Assembly: GCA_035041965.1 (NCBI GenBank) | Contig: JAPYMA010000173.1 | Coordinates: forward strand, 124,001-188,000 | DNA: 64,000 nucleotides | From: Anisakis pegreffii | Lineage: Eukaryota > Nematoda > Chromadorea > Rhabditida > Anisakidae | Direction of reading: 5' to 3' | In this document: positions 1 through 10,941 of the stretch, in pieces | How the letters are laid out: each line of letters starts with the position of its first letter | Numbering within the stretch: position 1 is the stretch's first letter | Notes under the pieces: generated by a model | Database searches by the model: none | What the model was told of the DNA's origin: nothing | The model's input: only the letters and a program-made list of their open reading frames with translations | Translations under genes and position numbers: made by a program

Positions 1-1949
1 TTTTCAGTTTCAGCATGATTCGTTTTCATTTCCCATTTTTGACAGAAATTCATTTGCTCTGAACAGTCAAAGTATGTCGGAATCAAACGATTCGCCGCAT
101 CAATTGCGTTGAAAATTGCCAGACCATTGCGCTATAGTGTGCAAAGCGGAACGTAAACAAAACAGACGAACACTCACTCAATGAAGATACTGCTGGATGT
201 AGTGGAGGAAAGTACTGGTACTTTTCCGTTCACAAACAACCGTTTGTGTAACCGAGAATGCACGAATATCTCTCGGAAAACTCGTTTTTGTTTCTGTCAA
301 AACTGTTGAACCTTGAATTGTGATTCAGTCATGATTCCAGTTTTACAAGAGAATGAATCTGTCTTAAAAATGAAACGGTTGAAAATAATCGTCTTTTTTC
401 GGCACTATCTCCGACCGCCAACAATGTAACAGGAAAATTCGATTAACGGCACTTTATCAGCAGCTAGTTAATAAAAAAGCTTCACAGCAGGAGGCAAGAA
501 TGCGGTATTGTGGCATTGTCGAGAGAGCGATTCGTCCCGTTCAAGAATGCGTGAACAAGTCAGAAATCGCATGCCATTATTTACAGTATAAACATTTTAT
601 AGCCGCCTAAATGATGCAGTTCGTAGGTGATATCTGCCATCGTTCTCTATGATCTCTGAAACATTTACGGACAAATTCTCCGCTTTCTGATTCAATCAAA
701 GTCAATCATACAAATCACAAAATGATCAGTTTTCTCATCGCATTTAATAGAATTCAACACAATCAGAAACGATAACTTCTTAAAGTTCAATTATATTACA
801 TTATCTGCGATGCGTTTGAGAATATTCGAGTACCGTTTGTTTCGTGTTGCGCTGTCATTCATTATTTGTCAACGTGAGAACTAAAAAACATCTCGTATCG
901 CAATCCAGCGATATTGTAATCGTTCGCGCAATAAATTTTTGACGCTCTTTCAGATGCACATTTACTTTTTTTGCATGATCGCTGGAAAGAGATGTGCTCT
1001 TATGGAACACGCAAACAGTGTTTCCAATCAGTGTTTTTCAATCAGTATTGTCAGTAACCTTTCATACTGCAAGCAAGCAAAGTCTGCAATATAAAAGGTT
1101 ATTGACAATACTCATCGAAAAACAGTGATTGAAAACAAATATATAGTGGGATGAAAACGGACAGTAAGTTTCATTTTCTTCTGTGCGCTTCTCGAAGGAC
1201 AGTATCATCAGTGACGACTGTGCTGCTGTACCAAGATGTCAACAATGTTGCACATTATGGTGAGTTTATCAAATTATTTTCCATGTACTGGCAGGAATTC
1301 TCTGGTGGCTCAGTCTTCGAATGAATACAACCTGAATGACTGCGATGGTGAATTTTGTTATGAAATAATGAAGCTTCTACAGTATGTTTCGAACCGGATT
1401 TAGACCATGATACACAAATATATGAAAGAGAATTATGGATGTATTCCATGTGAAAAATGGCTTGGACAGAGACTGACTTATTTTAACCTATTGAGATCGG
1501 AATGAGATCGTTTTTTCGTTGTTTGTTTGCATTTTTCGTTTGCTATCGAAAAATTATCATTCGAAACTCTACTTGCTCTGCATTTCTGATTCGATCTAAT
1601 GCCATAAAGGGTCTCTTGCTGGAGCCAGTTAGGTTAGTGAACTTGGGCAAAGTTTCGAAGCGTTGGTATTGTATTTTTTAGACGGTGCATTCGATTCTAC
1701 TTCAACGTTGTCCACGAAGGTAAGTTTCAGGGAGTATAATGTGAGAAACAAAGATTCAGTTGACTTGGAAGATAACTCCGAATGAAAGTTATTCCACGTT
1801 TAACTACTCATTGAACCATTCAGTGACTACAAACTAAGTTTGCATTTGAGATGGATTCCAGATGCGTTTGGTAGTTGACAGATTGCATGTCGAAATCGAG
1901 TTGTTAAAACGAAGAAGCGTTATAGTCGGATATATTGTGGCTGAATGCG
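1..1949. other. Upstream intergenic region
   Basis: No coding region can be supported here. The stretch is AT-rich and holds one clear structure, a pair of inverted arms at 1025-1131 listed separately. It runs up to the start codon of the first glycine-rich gene. A GGTAAGTTTC-like donor at about 1720 could belong to an untranslated leader exon of that gene, but nothing proves it. Confidence 0.5.
1025..1131. repeat. Hairpin-forming inverted repeat (arms ~47 bp)
   Basis: The arms lie at 1025-1071 and 1085-1131 and are separated by a loop of about 13 bases. Each arm contains a CAATCA(G/C)TGTTTTTC core and a TATTGTCA(G/A)TAACCTTT core that pair with only a few mismatches. It could be a foldback or MITE remnant or a transcribed hairpin. 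No target duplication was recognised and no related copy was seen in the window. Confidence 0.7.
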
Positions 1950-3236
1950 ATGCGAGCGAGTGCACTGATATGGCCAACCGCGATTTGGTTTCAGATATTG
2001 CTATTAATCGTTGCGACTACCACTGATGCTCGTTGTTGCATCTGCTGTTGTGGTGGATGTGGTTATGGTGGTGGTATGGGTGGCGGCTTCGGTGGAGGTA
2101 TGCCAATGCCTATCGTCGCCTATTTAATACCAGCAGGTGGTGGGGGCTACGGTGGCGGAGGCTACGGTGGCGGAGGCTACGGTGGCGGGGGCTACGGTGG
2201 CGGAGGCTACGGTGGCGGAGGCTACGGTGGCGGAGGCTACGGTGGAGGGGGTTACCGTGGGGGAGGTTTCGGTGGAGGAGGTTATCCCACTGGAGGTTAC
2301 GGTGGGGGAGGTTACAGCGGCGGTGGCTTCGGTGGTGGAGGTCGCATGGGGGGTGGCTATCCTATTGGGTGAGTTATTCAACAGTCGATCACATACTTTG
2401 TTGAGGACACTCAATCGATGCTTTAAAAAATTTTAACTTCAAATTTTAAAATTTCAATAATTTTCATCGAACCGTGTAGTGTAGTGATGATGCTGACGAG
2501 CAATCTTCAAATTTTTGAAAAAACGTACTAAGTGAAGAATAATTCGCATTCTGTTGACAGTGCATCGTCGAGACAGGAGGGGTTACCAACAATACAAGAC
2601 AAAAAAGTTTTTTGAATTAGGAATTTGCCAAGAGCCTACAAACTCCAAATGGTCACACAATTTTCCACTGCTGAACTGCAATTTATGATACTCTAAAGAT
2701 GTAAAAATATTATATGATACTCGAAAGAATTTTTTATATGATAGGCCATTTTTGATACTCAAACGAAAGTTTATGGTAGTCGAAAGAAAATTTATGACTC
2801 TCGAAGGCATTTATGATACTCGAAGTTGTAAAAATATTCAAACACAAATATCAGTTTCACGTGATTTTCAAATATGCATTCGCATCTCATAATTGAGAAA
2901 AATTGCACGAAAATCAATCAAGTGATGGAATGTGGTTTGCAATTTTCTGAATTTAGGGGGTAAAAACTCATTTTCACAAAAAATTTTGCGACTATCAAAT
3001 GGTGCTATAATTAATGACTATGTGAGCAACCAAGAATACCAAATCAAATGAAGTGTTCAGCGAATTCCCTTTAATATTGCAACATTTCATGCAAGAATCA
3101 CGTTCACTCGTTAAATTTGTGCCAAATGATGCGGAAACGTTTTATTGATAGTGATATTTGACTTGCAAGGCACACTGATTAACGTTGAAATTTGTCATTT
3201 TTCAGTGGCGGCGGTGGTGGATATCCAATGGGATAA
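1950..3236 (+). CDS. Secreted glycine-rich (GYGGG-repeat) protein
   Basis: This is a two-exon gene (1950-2368 and 3206-3236) of 149 codons. The ATG at 1950 begins MRAS, followed by a hydrophobic stretch ending ...LLLIVATTTDA, a convincing signal peptide. A Cys-rich start (RCCICCCGGCGYGG) and an almost uninterrupted Gly/Tyr run follow, built from 15-bp units coding GGGGY. Exon 1 ends with GG before a GTGAGT donor. Exon 2 follows a TTTTTCAG acceptor, completes the glycine and adds GGGGYPMG before TAA. Repeats of this type occur in structural secreted proteins such as cuticle or eggshell components; that role is inferred from composition only. A Met-less in-frame extension reaches 1935, but the ATG at 1950 gives the better signal peptide. 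It is the first of three similarly built neighbours. Confidence 0.75.
2683..2845. repeat. Degenerate tandem repeat inside intron
   Basis: About five imperfect copies of a TTTATGATACTCGAAAG-like unit, spaced roughly 25-35 bp apart, lie within the intron of the glycine-rich gene. They look like a decayed minisatellite. They interrupt no splice signal. Confidence 0.55.
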
Positions 3237-6200
3237 AACATATCGAATCCATGAAGACATCCAACTTCACCAAGATCACACAACAAGTCTATCTCCGTGA
3301 TGATAATCTAATAACAGTTCTCCGTTTGTATAAAGATTTTTATTTGCTGCCATTCGAAAATTCTTGGATTTGTCCGCTTTACCGTTTGCGTTGAACCTCC
3401 CTGACAATGCGATATCACTTTCATCACTGGCCAAGTGATGAAAGTTACATCTGCTATTTCAGGTTCGTAACTCTTCCAAAACTTCGTTTTTCACTTCCGT
3501 TGAAGCAGAATAATTCATGTGTATTCGGTTTGTCGCTTCAATTGGAAAGCAATTCTTAATACTTCAGGAACACACTGACTTGAATTCGCTTCAACGCTTC
3601 AGATAAAATCGGAGTTTCAGTGTTGAATGGAAGTGAATTACATTGATTTCCTCATCAGCCTCTGGGCTTTCCTCTAATTTTGTATCAATGTCTTTTTGAT
3701 TTATTACAATGTTGCATAGAGTTTTCTCTCTTGTTGTTGAGTTCGATTGAATAAATGTAGTATTCTCACAGTGATTTGCATCCTTTTCAGTTGCGTTCTT
3801 TCAACTGTGTCACTTTTTTCAGCCACATTTTTCCGCTACTTCACCTCACTGAAGTCGCTAAAATAATGATGAATGAGCGGAATCTTAATTTAATCTTTCA
3901 TACAAAACGCCGTGTCTGCAAAGAGTAATGGCCCTTCACGGAAAGGAATCATCTTGCTCACATATCTTGTTTTTCTACGTTGACCTTCACCATTATGTGT
4001 ATAAATTCCAGAGTACTGTAGCAAAATCGAAACGACAAGAAAAGTAAGCGAATCACTGTGTGTAGAGTGTCGAAAGTAGGGGAGTATTTTTAATGAATAG
4101 TATAGTCTCAGTGGTGTACTGGTTGTTGGAAATAAAATATTGACAGAGTGTGTTAGCAAAAGAATCGAAAGCTTCTTGTTGACCATCAGAAGAGAGGATT
4201 AAATGCGTATCATTCATACTGGAATGATCCTGATGCGTTCAGCAGACTCATTTTATTGCCGGAAAATAATGAGACTACTTAAGAAGTCATGAACTGCATC
4301 CATTTTTTTCGTCCTTCAGAAGTTCAATTAGATGAGAGATGAGAACAAACCAGTACAGACGTAAGAGAAAAATTTTATGATGTGATTTTAATTAGTTAAG
4401 ACATGTTGCAATGATTGACACCAGCACTACGAAAAGTAATTCGCATTTTTCAAAAGATATTTCTAATTGTAAGAAAAATGATAAGTTTATGAAGGGATTG
4501 TGAAACAGAACGGAGCAGTATAGTGGAGCACAAGAGCCGTGTGTATTCGGAGCGTTATTTCATGATTGCCCAATATTATTGTAGTCGATAGTGCCATGAA
4601 ATACCTTTTTGAGATCTGGTTCAATTCAATGATGACACCGAGATTTTTCAGTTTGCATTTGCCATCGATCTTTCTCATCCACTGAATATTCTCCGCAGAA
4701 AAAAATTCGAGAATGCTGAGGCGAACGTTTTTCGAATATAAAGTCACTGAATTTCTCGATTCGAGCTTTATTCTACGAATGAAACTTTTCGAAGATATAA
4801 AAAATTCATCTGTCAACTGAGCACTGAATATTGAAATTGCACGCCAAATTTGGCGAAGGTTTAAATTTCACAACAAACTGTTGAGAGCTCACAAACTTTT
4901 TCACTTTAATTCGGACGAAATGTAATAATTTGTTTTCGATCTATTTCCACTCTTTTCTGGTTTGCAAAAACTTGAGGGTTTTTAAGAGCTGAATTGTGCT
5001 CAATTCTCGGACTTGTGCTGTGAACGATACCGAAGGTGTTAGTGAAATAGTTTCAACTGAATTCTGATAAAGAATGTTTGAAGAATTGCATTCGATTCGT
5101 CGTTTTCTTGAATAAAACATAAAAAAGGAATTTCGGTTCCACCATGACGTGTTTTCATAATTATTTCCATGTTTCAAAACAGACAGTTCGAGTGGCCTTG
5201 TCACAACGATTGAAACTCGATGAGAAGTGGTTTCCTTCCGCTGACAAAAACGCTCACAGCAGAGTGACTCATCGAAACAAGTAGGGAAAAAGCATTCCTA
5301 AGTTCCTCTATTTTGACCGTCGTTACCTCTCTCGCTAATCAAAACAGCAGATGGCTCCTCATAGTCAGCATTCATTTAGACGTCCCGCTAAGTTCACAAA
5401 AAGAGCGTGAACTCCTATCTTGGAGCAAATTCTCAATTTAATACAATTCGATTACAATATATTGTATAAAAATTGAATCATATGAAGGAATAAGTCTGGT
5501 TGTTAATCGTTAAGATGAATGATGATCCAACAAAAAGAACATGATCACATTAATATGTGATATTAAGGGATAACTTGATCTAGCGTGATGGTATAAAGAA
5601 AGTCATCTTTAATAATAACAATGTATTACGATTGTTCGATATCAAAAAATGCAAAACACAGACATATGTATGGTTTAACTGTGGATTCTAAGTAAACAAT
5701 AACGATTACAACCACAACAACAACAACAGCAAATGCCATGATCGTTGCAAGATCAAGTCCGAGCAAATCTATAATCCATTCAAATGATCCGAATCAAAAT
5801 TTGTTGATCATCACCCACAGAAACAGCATCAGTATCATTACAAGTTCTCTTGCAAAGTAGTCTTTGGTAAACAACGTCGGATACAACATGAAGATGGTAA
5901 GTTATCAATACTTCTTATGCTTCCAAGCATCCAGCGATGATTGTGAGGGTAACGGGGCTCAGTTTCTGGTTTCGAAATTATCTGTGACTGAAAACTTGGA
6001 AAATATTCAATGGTATATGTTGCAATCCATCACGCAAGTCAATAGTAATGACGTTACTTCGCTAGCTTTTGATTACATTTGAACTAGTGAAGAAACTGTG
6101 GTTAAGAAGATCCTATGTAACCAATGGAACCGGACCCAAAACCTCCGAGCACTTTGCTCGCCTATTATGTGACTCTCATCAAGTATTTGCAACACAAAAC

Positions 6201-7503
6201 GAACTGTGTTGTGTGTGGCATATCACGCAGTATGATGTTCGCGATGTGATATTACTAATAATGATGGCATCCGAGTAAAGTTTCATGCCGGACGGGATCC
6301 GACTGACATGACTTGTCAATATTCCAACCATCCGAATTCTGAACGACTGTCAGGATTGTTCGGTCGGAACCCAAACGAATTAACATTTCGACATTCCGAC
6401 CTTCCGAATTGGTATGTCGGAATCCGGATGTCCGAATTACGAGCGAAATTTGTCGGATTTTTTCGACCAGACGTCGATCAGATGTTATCAGTAATTTATT
6501 AATATAAATATAGTCGGGAAATTGTTGTATTATGTTGGTTGCATAGCTTAAAGAGCTTATTTTTTCTGTCTGAAGTTATTGGTCAGTCGTTTGCTTTGTT
6601 ATGCTTCACATTTGTGTGAATGAGACAGTTGGCCAGATCCCCTGATTTATCACTTATCCAACAAAACTTAACGAATGCAAAACAGTCATTGTCGAAGCGA
6701 ATAGTAAACACTTGCTTTTTGCTGAGGAACGCAAACGTAAGGTCGCTGGAATGTTCAGTGGTTTCCGGTAGTTTCATTTTTGATTGCCAGCGGTTGGTGA
6801 AAGTCACACATTAGGTAAGCATTGCGATTAGAACTTTTGGGTGCAGGTTTCTTGTTATGTGACCGTTAAAATATTCTTTCATTATGTCTCTGAATTATTT
6901 GTTGATTCGCTTCTGAAAGTGGTGTTAATCAATTGAAGCCAACTGCCAATGTTGATTGGTGCTTGCACATGATCTCAAATTTTGAATTTCGTCCCCAATA
7001 GCTCTAATTTATGCTCTCAAAAGTCCAGAGATATCAACATGCAAACAAAAAAATTGCATTTTATTCAAATTTGGTATGCTCATCTTGAATCATCTACCAA
7101 TCATTCTTGCTTCATTCATATTCACTGATATCATTCAAGTGGCAATAAATACATGAAGCATTAAATAATAGCGCCACCTCGGCTCTCGCTTCTTCAGAAG
7201 GCAGTAAAAAAACTTCGTGATTTCATCAATGATGTTTCATCTTTCATCATCAATATTGTCATGTCTTCTGCATATGACCAATTTCCAATTCGGGGAATAT
7301 CTCGGAACTGAGAAACGGTCCCGGTAATTTGCAAAACCTAGTAGAGATGGGATGGTCAGAAAAGATTTTGCCCATTACTTCCCCACCACTTAAAGGGATA
7401 TTGTTGAGCCGCTTGTTCTTGTACCCGCCAGCTTTGGGCCTACCCACCCTATTCCTCCCCGTTGGTGCTGCCCACTGAATTGCTCCTCGTTTCTGTTTTT
7501 CAG
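3237..7503. other. Intergenic region between first and second secreted-protein genes
   Basis: No gene is supported over 4.2 kb. The first part should be the 3' untranslated region of the glycine-rich gene; a candidate AATAAA signal lies near 3750. A short ACA triplet run sits at about 5710-5730. A cluster of TCCGAA-containing motifs occupies about 6290-6480. Short open frames on both strands lack splice signals, composition or family resemblance that would support them. The first coding exon of the next gene must lie here but could not be placed. Confidence 0.5.
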
Positions 7504-7985
7504 GATTTAGCTCTCATTGCATTTCTGCTCGTCATTTCAACTTCATCAACACTGGCGTGTCTCGGTGGTGCGGGTTTCAGTTCTGGATGCGGTCGCACGA
7601 TGCAACAACCTTGCTTTGGGATGCAACAACCCTCCTTTGGGTTGCAACAACCTTCCTTTGGGTTGCAACAACCTTTATTTGGGATGCAACAACCTCCATT
7701 CGGAATCGGACCGATGCCACATCTACCGTCAATTAATAACTGTCAAGGTGGTTGTATGCCTGGTACGGCTGCTACGTATGGGCTCACAGGGGGCGGTTTA
7801 CCACCAGTGCAAACGCAGTACAGTGGGTAGGTGATTATGACGATTTTGCAAACGAATTCTTCGAGACTTTGCTATAATCTGATGAATTCAGATACGCTCT
7901 GCCACCATACAGTGGTTTTGGTCAGTCGTCAGTGCAGCAAGTGCAAGCGCCTCAATCTGTCCAAGAAGTTTATGCCTCTAACTGA
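7504..7985 (+). CDS. Secreted Gln/Phe/Gly repeat protein (5' end not found)
   Basis: Two exons are visible: 7504-7826 after a TTTTTCAG acceptor, and 7892-7985 after a very short 65-bp intron. Exon 1 opens inside a hydrophobic signal sequence (DLALIAFLLVISTSSTLA), then a Cys/Gly segment (CLGGAGFSSGCG). Five or six tandem 7-residue units of MQQPSFG type follow, and then a Gly/Cys-rich linker. It ends on GG before GTAGGT. Exon 2 completes the glycine and codes YALPPYSGFGQ... to a TGA at 7983. There is no in-frame ATG before the signal-like segment and a stop lies upstream at 7405, so a start-bearing exon ending in phase 0 must lie upstream. Architecture matches the two neighbours: secretion signal, short Cys motif, low-complexity repeat, and an intron cut after GG. 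A structural extracellular role is inference. Confidence 0.7.
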
Positions 7986-9730
7986 TCGTTGGATTGTCGG
8001 CTGAATTACAGCTTATAGTCGTGTTCTACAAATTTAATGTTCCCTGATATTTTCTGTGCTCATCAGCCATTCCAAATGATCTGATGGAATGATTCGGAAC
8101 ACACATTGCTTTCAACTTAGCAATACGGATATCTTCGAATCCGTTTCTTTCTCAAATGCTCTGCTGTTTTGTCCAACGCTTCTACGCTCATGAACTGAGC
8201 ACTTTGCAGTTTCTCCGTTGACTTCGTTTTTCATTTATCCATGAAACTGCTCTCTGACATTATACATCGGTTCAGTTCTTCACAATCTCTGTTTAACAAT
8301 TTCAAAGTTTGCATTTCTCATAATCCTCACGTCAGTTCTTCAGATTATGTTTGATCAGCTTCAAATAAACGCTTCTTGAAACCATTTGCTTAGAACCTCA
8401 AAATAAATTGACTGCTTATTTTCACTCCTATTTCAGCATGCAACATTCATCTTGCAGTCTGATTGATTGCATTTCTGTAATTGCTGAATATTACCCTGTG
8501 ATTGTGTTTTTGTACAGAATCACAGCTCATATACATTCATTTTCCGCAGTTTGCACGAATGACCCATTGAACTCTTCATTGAAATATCATTGTTTGAATA
8601 AAGAGAACATATAAAATGCACAATGTAATTGTCAATCTCTTCACAGTAACTCGTAATTTGTATGTGTGGTTGGTGAAGTGAAACAACACAGTTAAGACAG
8701 TTTGACTTCTGATGTGATCATATCGCTATAACTTTTCGGGCTCCGCAACAAACCCACACAAAAGTGATTTTAACTATTTTAACTATAACTTTCGACTATG
8801 AGACACACATTCTGGAACGTTTCGAATTCATTTCAGTTTATACTGCTCTTTATTTGATATAGTCGAGTTTTCATTCTTCAATTGATGCTTTTCTTCGCTA
8901 AAGGGAACGAGACTTTGTTTTCTTGGAAAATGCGGACCGTTGAGTGATGTTAAATTGGCTTTTTTAAGGGAAGCATAAAAATGCTCAAAAAACTACATCT
9001 TTTTTTGTCAAGTGGACAGGCCATTCGTCAACAACGAACATAAGTGATCAAGATTATGATGCGCTACAAGAACAGACTCTGTTCGTCAATTAGGCTCACT
9101 TCACAGATTGGAACACACGCCAAAAGAATTGCATCTGTCATTATTAAACTGGATGAGAGGGCATGTGCATATGCAATTGGCTCGATTTAAGGGCATTACA
9201 ACGACGGATAAACACTTGAGAGTCAATTCGATAAATATTCACGACCGGAGCGCACAAATCATCTGAGCAGATAACTGAAAGATCACTAATGAATGGGATT
9301 TTCGGATTCCGTTGAGGGTTTACGGGGCGGAGCATGAACGAATTGTGACGGTTTAGTCAGGCTTATATTGTGGGCACACAGCTGTAGGATCGCATTCTTA
9401 AGAAATACCGTGTGGAAGCATTTTTTGACAGCTATTCTTTGCTTCAATAAAGTTCTGGTTCGTCGTCATTCGGGATGCTCAAGGTTTGAACCTTTAACTC
9501 ATCTCACCTTCTCATTTCAAACTGCTCTCAAAGTTCATCTTAAAAGACTGATTGTTAGCATAGCAACTAATAATGTCCTTGAAATAATCAATTACGTAAA
9601 GCATTTTCAAATTCTGAGAGCAGATTGAATTTGAGAAATAATCTCATGCCGATCAACTCCAGAACAGTCACGAGATTATGCAAGAAATGCCAAAAAATTG
9701 AATAATGTGGCGAAAAGATTAAAAGATTCG
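7986..9730. other. Intergenic region
   Basis: The 3' untranslated part of the preceding gene is probably here; candidate AATAAA-type signals occur near 8367 and 8597. No coding region, tandem array or element boundary could be supported in the rest. Confidence 0.5.
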
Positions 9731-10941
9731 ATGACTGCTGTAAATGTTCTGACCATTCAGGAGATAGTTGTAACGATAGCGATGGTTTCGACGACGTTTG
9801 GGTGTTTCGGCGGCAAACAGCAAACGTGCTGCCACCGATCACGCCGCCAAGAATGTGTGCAAATTCCCGTATGCATACAGCAGCAACAAGCCGGGTTCAT
9901 TTCATACATTCATTCTCTGTGCATACTTAGATTTGAGTATATCTTCAAAAGATGCCAATTAAAGCCATACATACCGACTAATGAATGATTGCCCTGATCA
10001 TTTTGCCGTCCTTTCGGTAAAATGCTGAAAAATCTGCTGAAATTTCGACAGCGAGACTTTTTGCTGGCTCAAAAAACTTGCTGCTTATGATTCCCCAAGA
10101 TCATCGTTAGCTTAAGTGATGTTACCAAATCGAGAAGATCCAGGTTCGATGCAGCTCAAGTGATCGCTGATCGTGAAAAGAAATCTTTGAGCTCATTTCA
10201 GTGACAGTATAACGATGAAGATTTTTTTTTAGTTGCGGTCAATACAATTCATACCAACAGCCTTATGTCATTGGCGGCTATGAACAAGGTGGTGGTAATG
10301 GCTGTCAGCAATATGCTGTTCCACCACACATTGCGCCCGCTCTACCGATTGATACCTCTCCGTTCGTGGGTAACTCTCAGTTCGAACTGCAGTCGAACAC
10401 TGAACTCAGTCAACCTGGTTTCAGTCCCAGTTCATTGGGTCAGTTGGTTGCTCCGGTACCATTTCCATCAAATCTGGATAATTTTGAAAGCATTGAAAGT
10501 TTACCGGCACCACTCAGCAGTCACATCGACACCAACGTGTTGTCTCCGAATGCGAACAATCCATCTATGATGTATTCGAATGAAGAAACCACTCAGATTG
10601 GAGCTCAAGGAGGTGTAGTATCCCCGTTGCAGCCATTTCGCGATTCACACATTGATCTGCAGCTAAGGCACAGTCCATACGATTCGAATTCGATCGTAAA
10701 TCATGGAGCAAACGGCGCTTCACGAGAAACCTTCAAATCATTTTTATCGCCATCTGATCGCAATGCCATTCAACGGTTCATATCAAAAGATCAACCTTCA
10801 TCCCAGCGTTACGGTCTTGATTCGGAAAATTCGCAGAGCACAGCGGCAGAAAGACAAGCTCAACAAGAAACAGCAGCAGCAGAGTACTCGGCAAACAATT
10901 GCAAAAGCGGCTCAGAAAAAGAAACAGCGAACGCTAACTAA
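9731..10941 (+). CDS. Secreted low-complexity Gln/Ser-rich protein
   Basis: A two-exon model: 9731-9894, then 10233-10941, 290 codons. The ATG at 9731 gives a signal peptide (MTAVNVLTIQEIVVTIAMVS...). A Cys-rich segment (CFGGKQQTCCHRSRRQECVQ) and a QQQQ stretch follow. Exon 1 ends on GG before GTTCAT, and exon 2 starts after a T-rich TTTTTTTTAG acceptor, restoring glycine and reading CGQYNSYQQPYVIGGYEQ. The rest is hydrophilic, Ser/Asn/Gln-rich and lacks a recognisable domain. The intron phase and the cut after GG match the two preceding genes, so the three look like a tandemly derived group. A second frame overlaps the 3' end and runs on to 11113 with a basic Lys/Gln-rich sequence. A one-base frameshift near 10830-10900 would extend the protein into it. 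Which end is real is uncertain. Confidence 0.65.

Noticed and set aside
4487..4816. 109-codon minus-strand frame
   Set aside because: Single unspliced frame without recognisable domain, secretion signal or splice context; not enough to call a gene.
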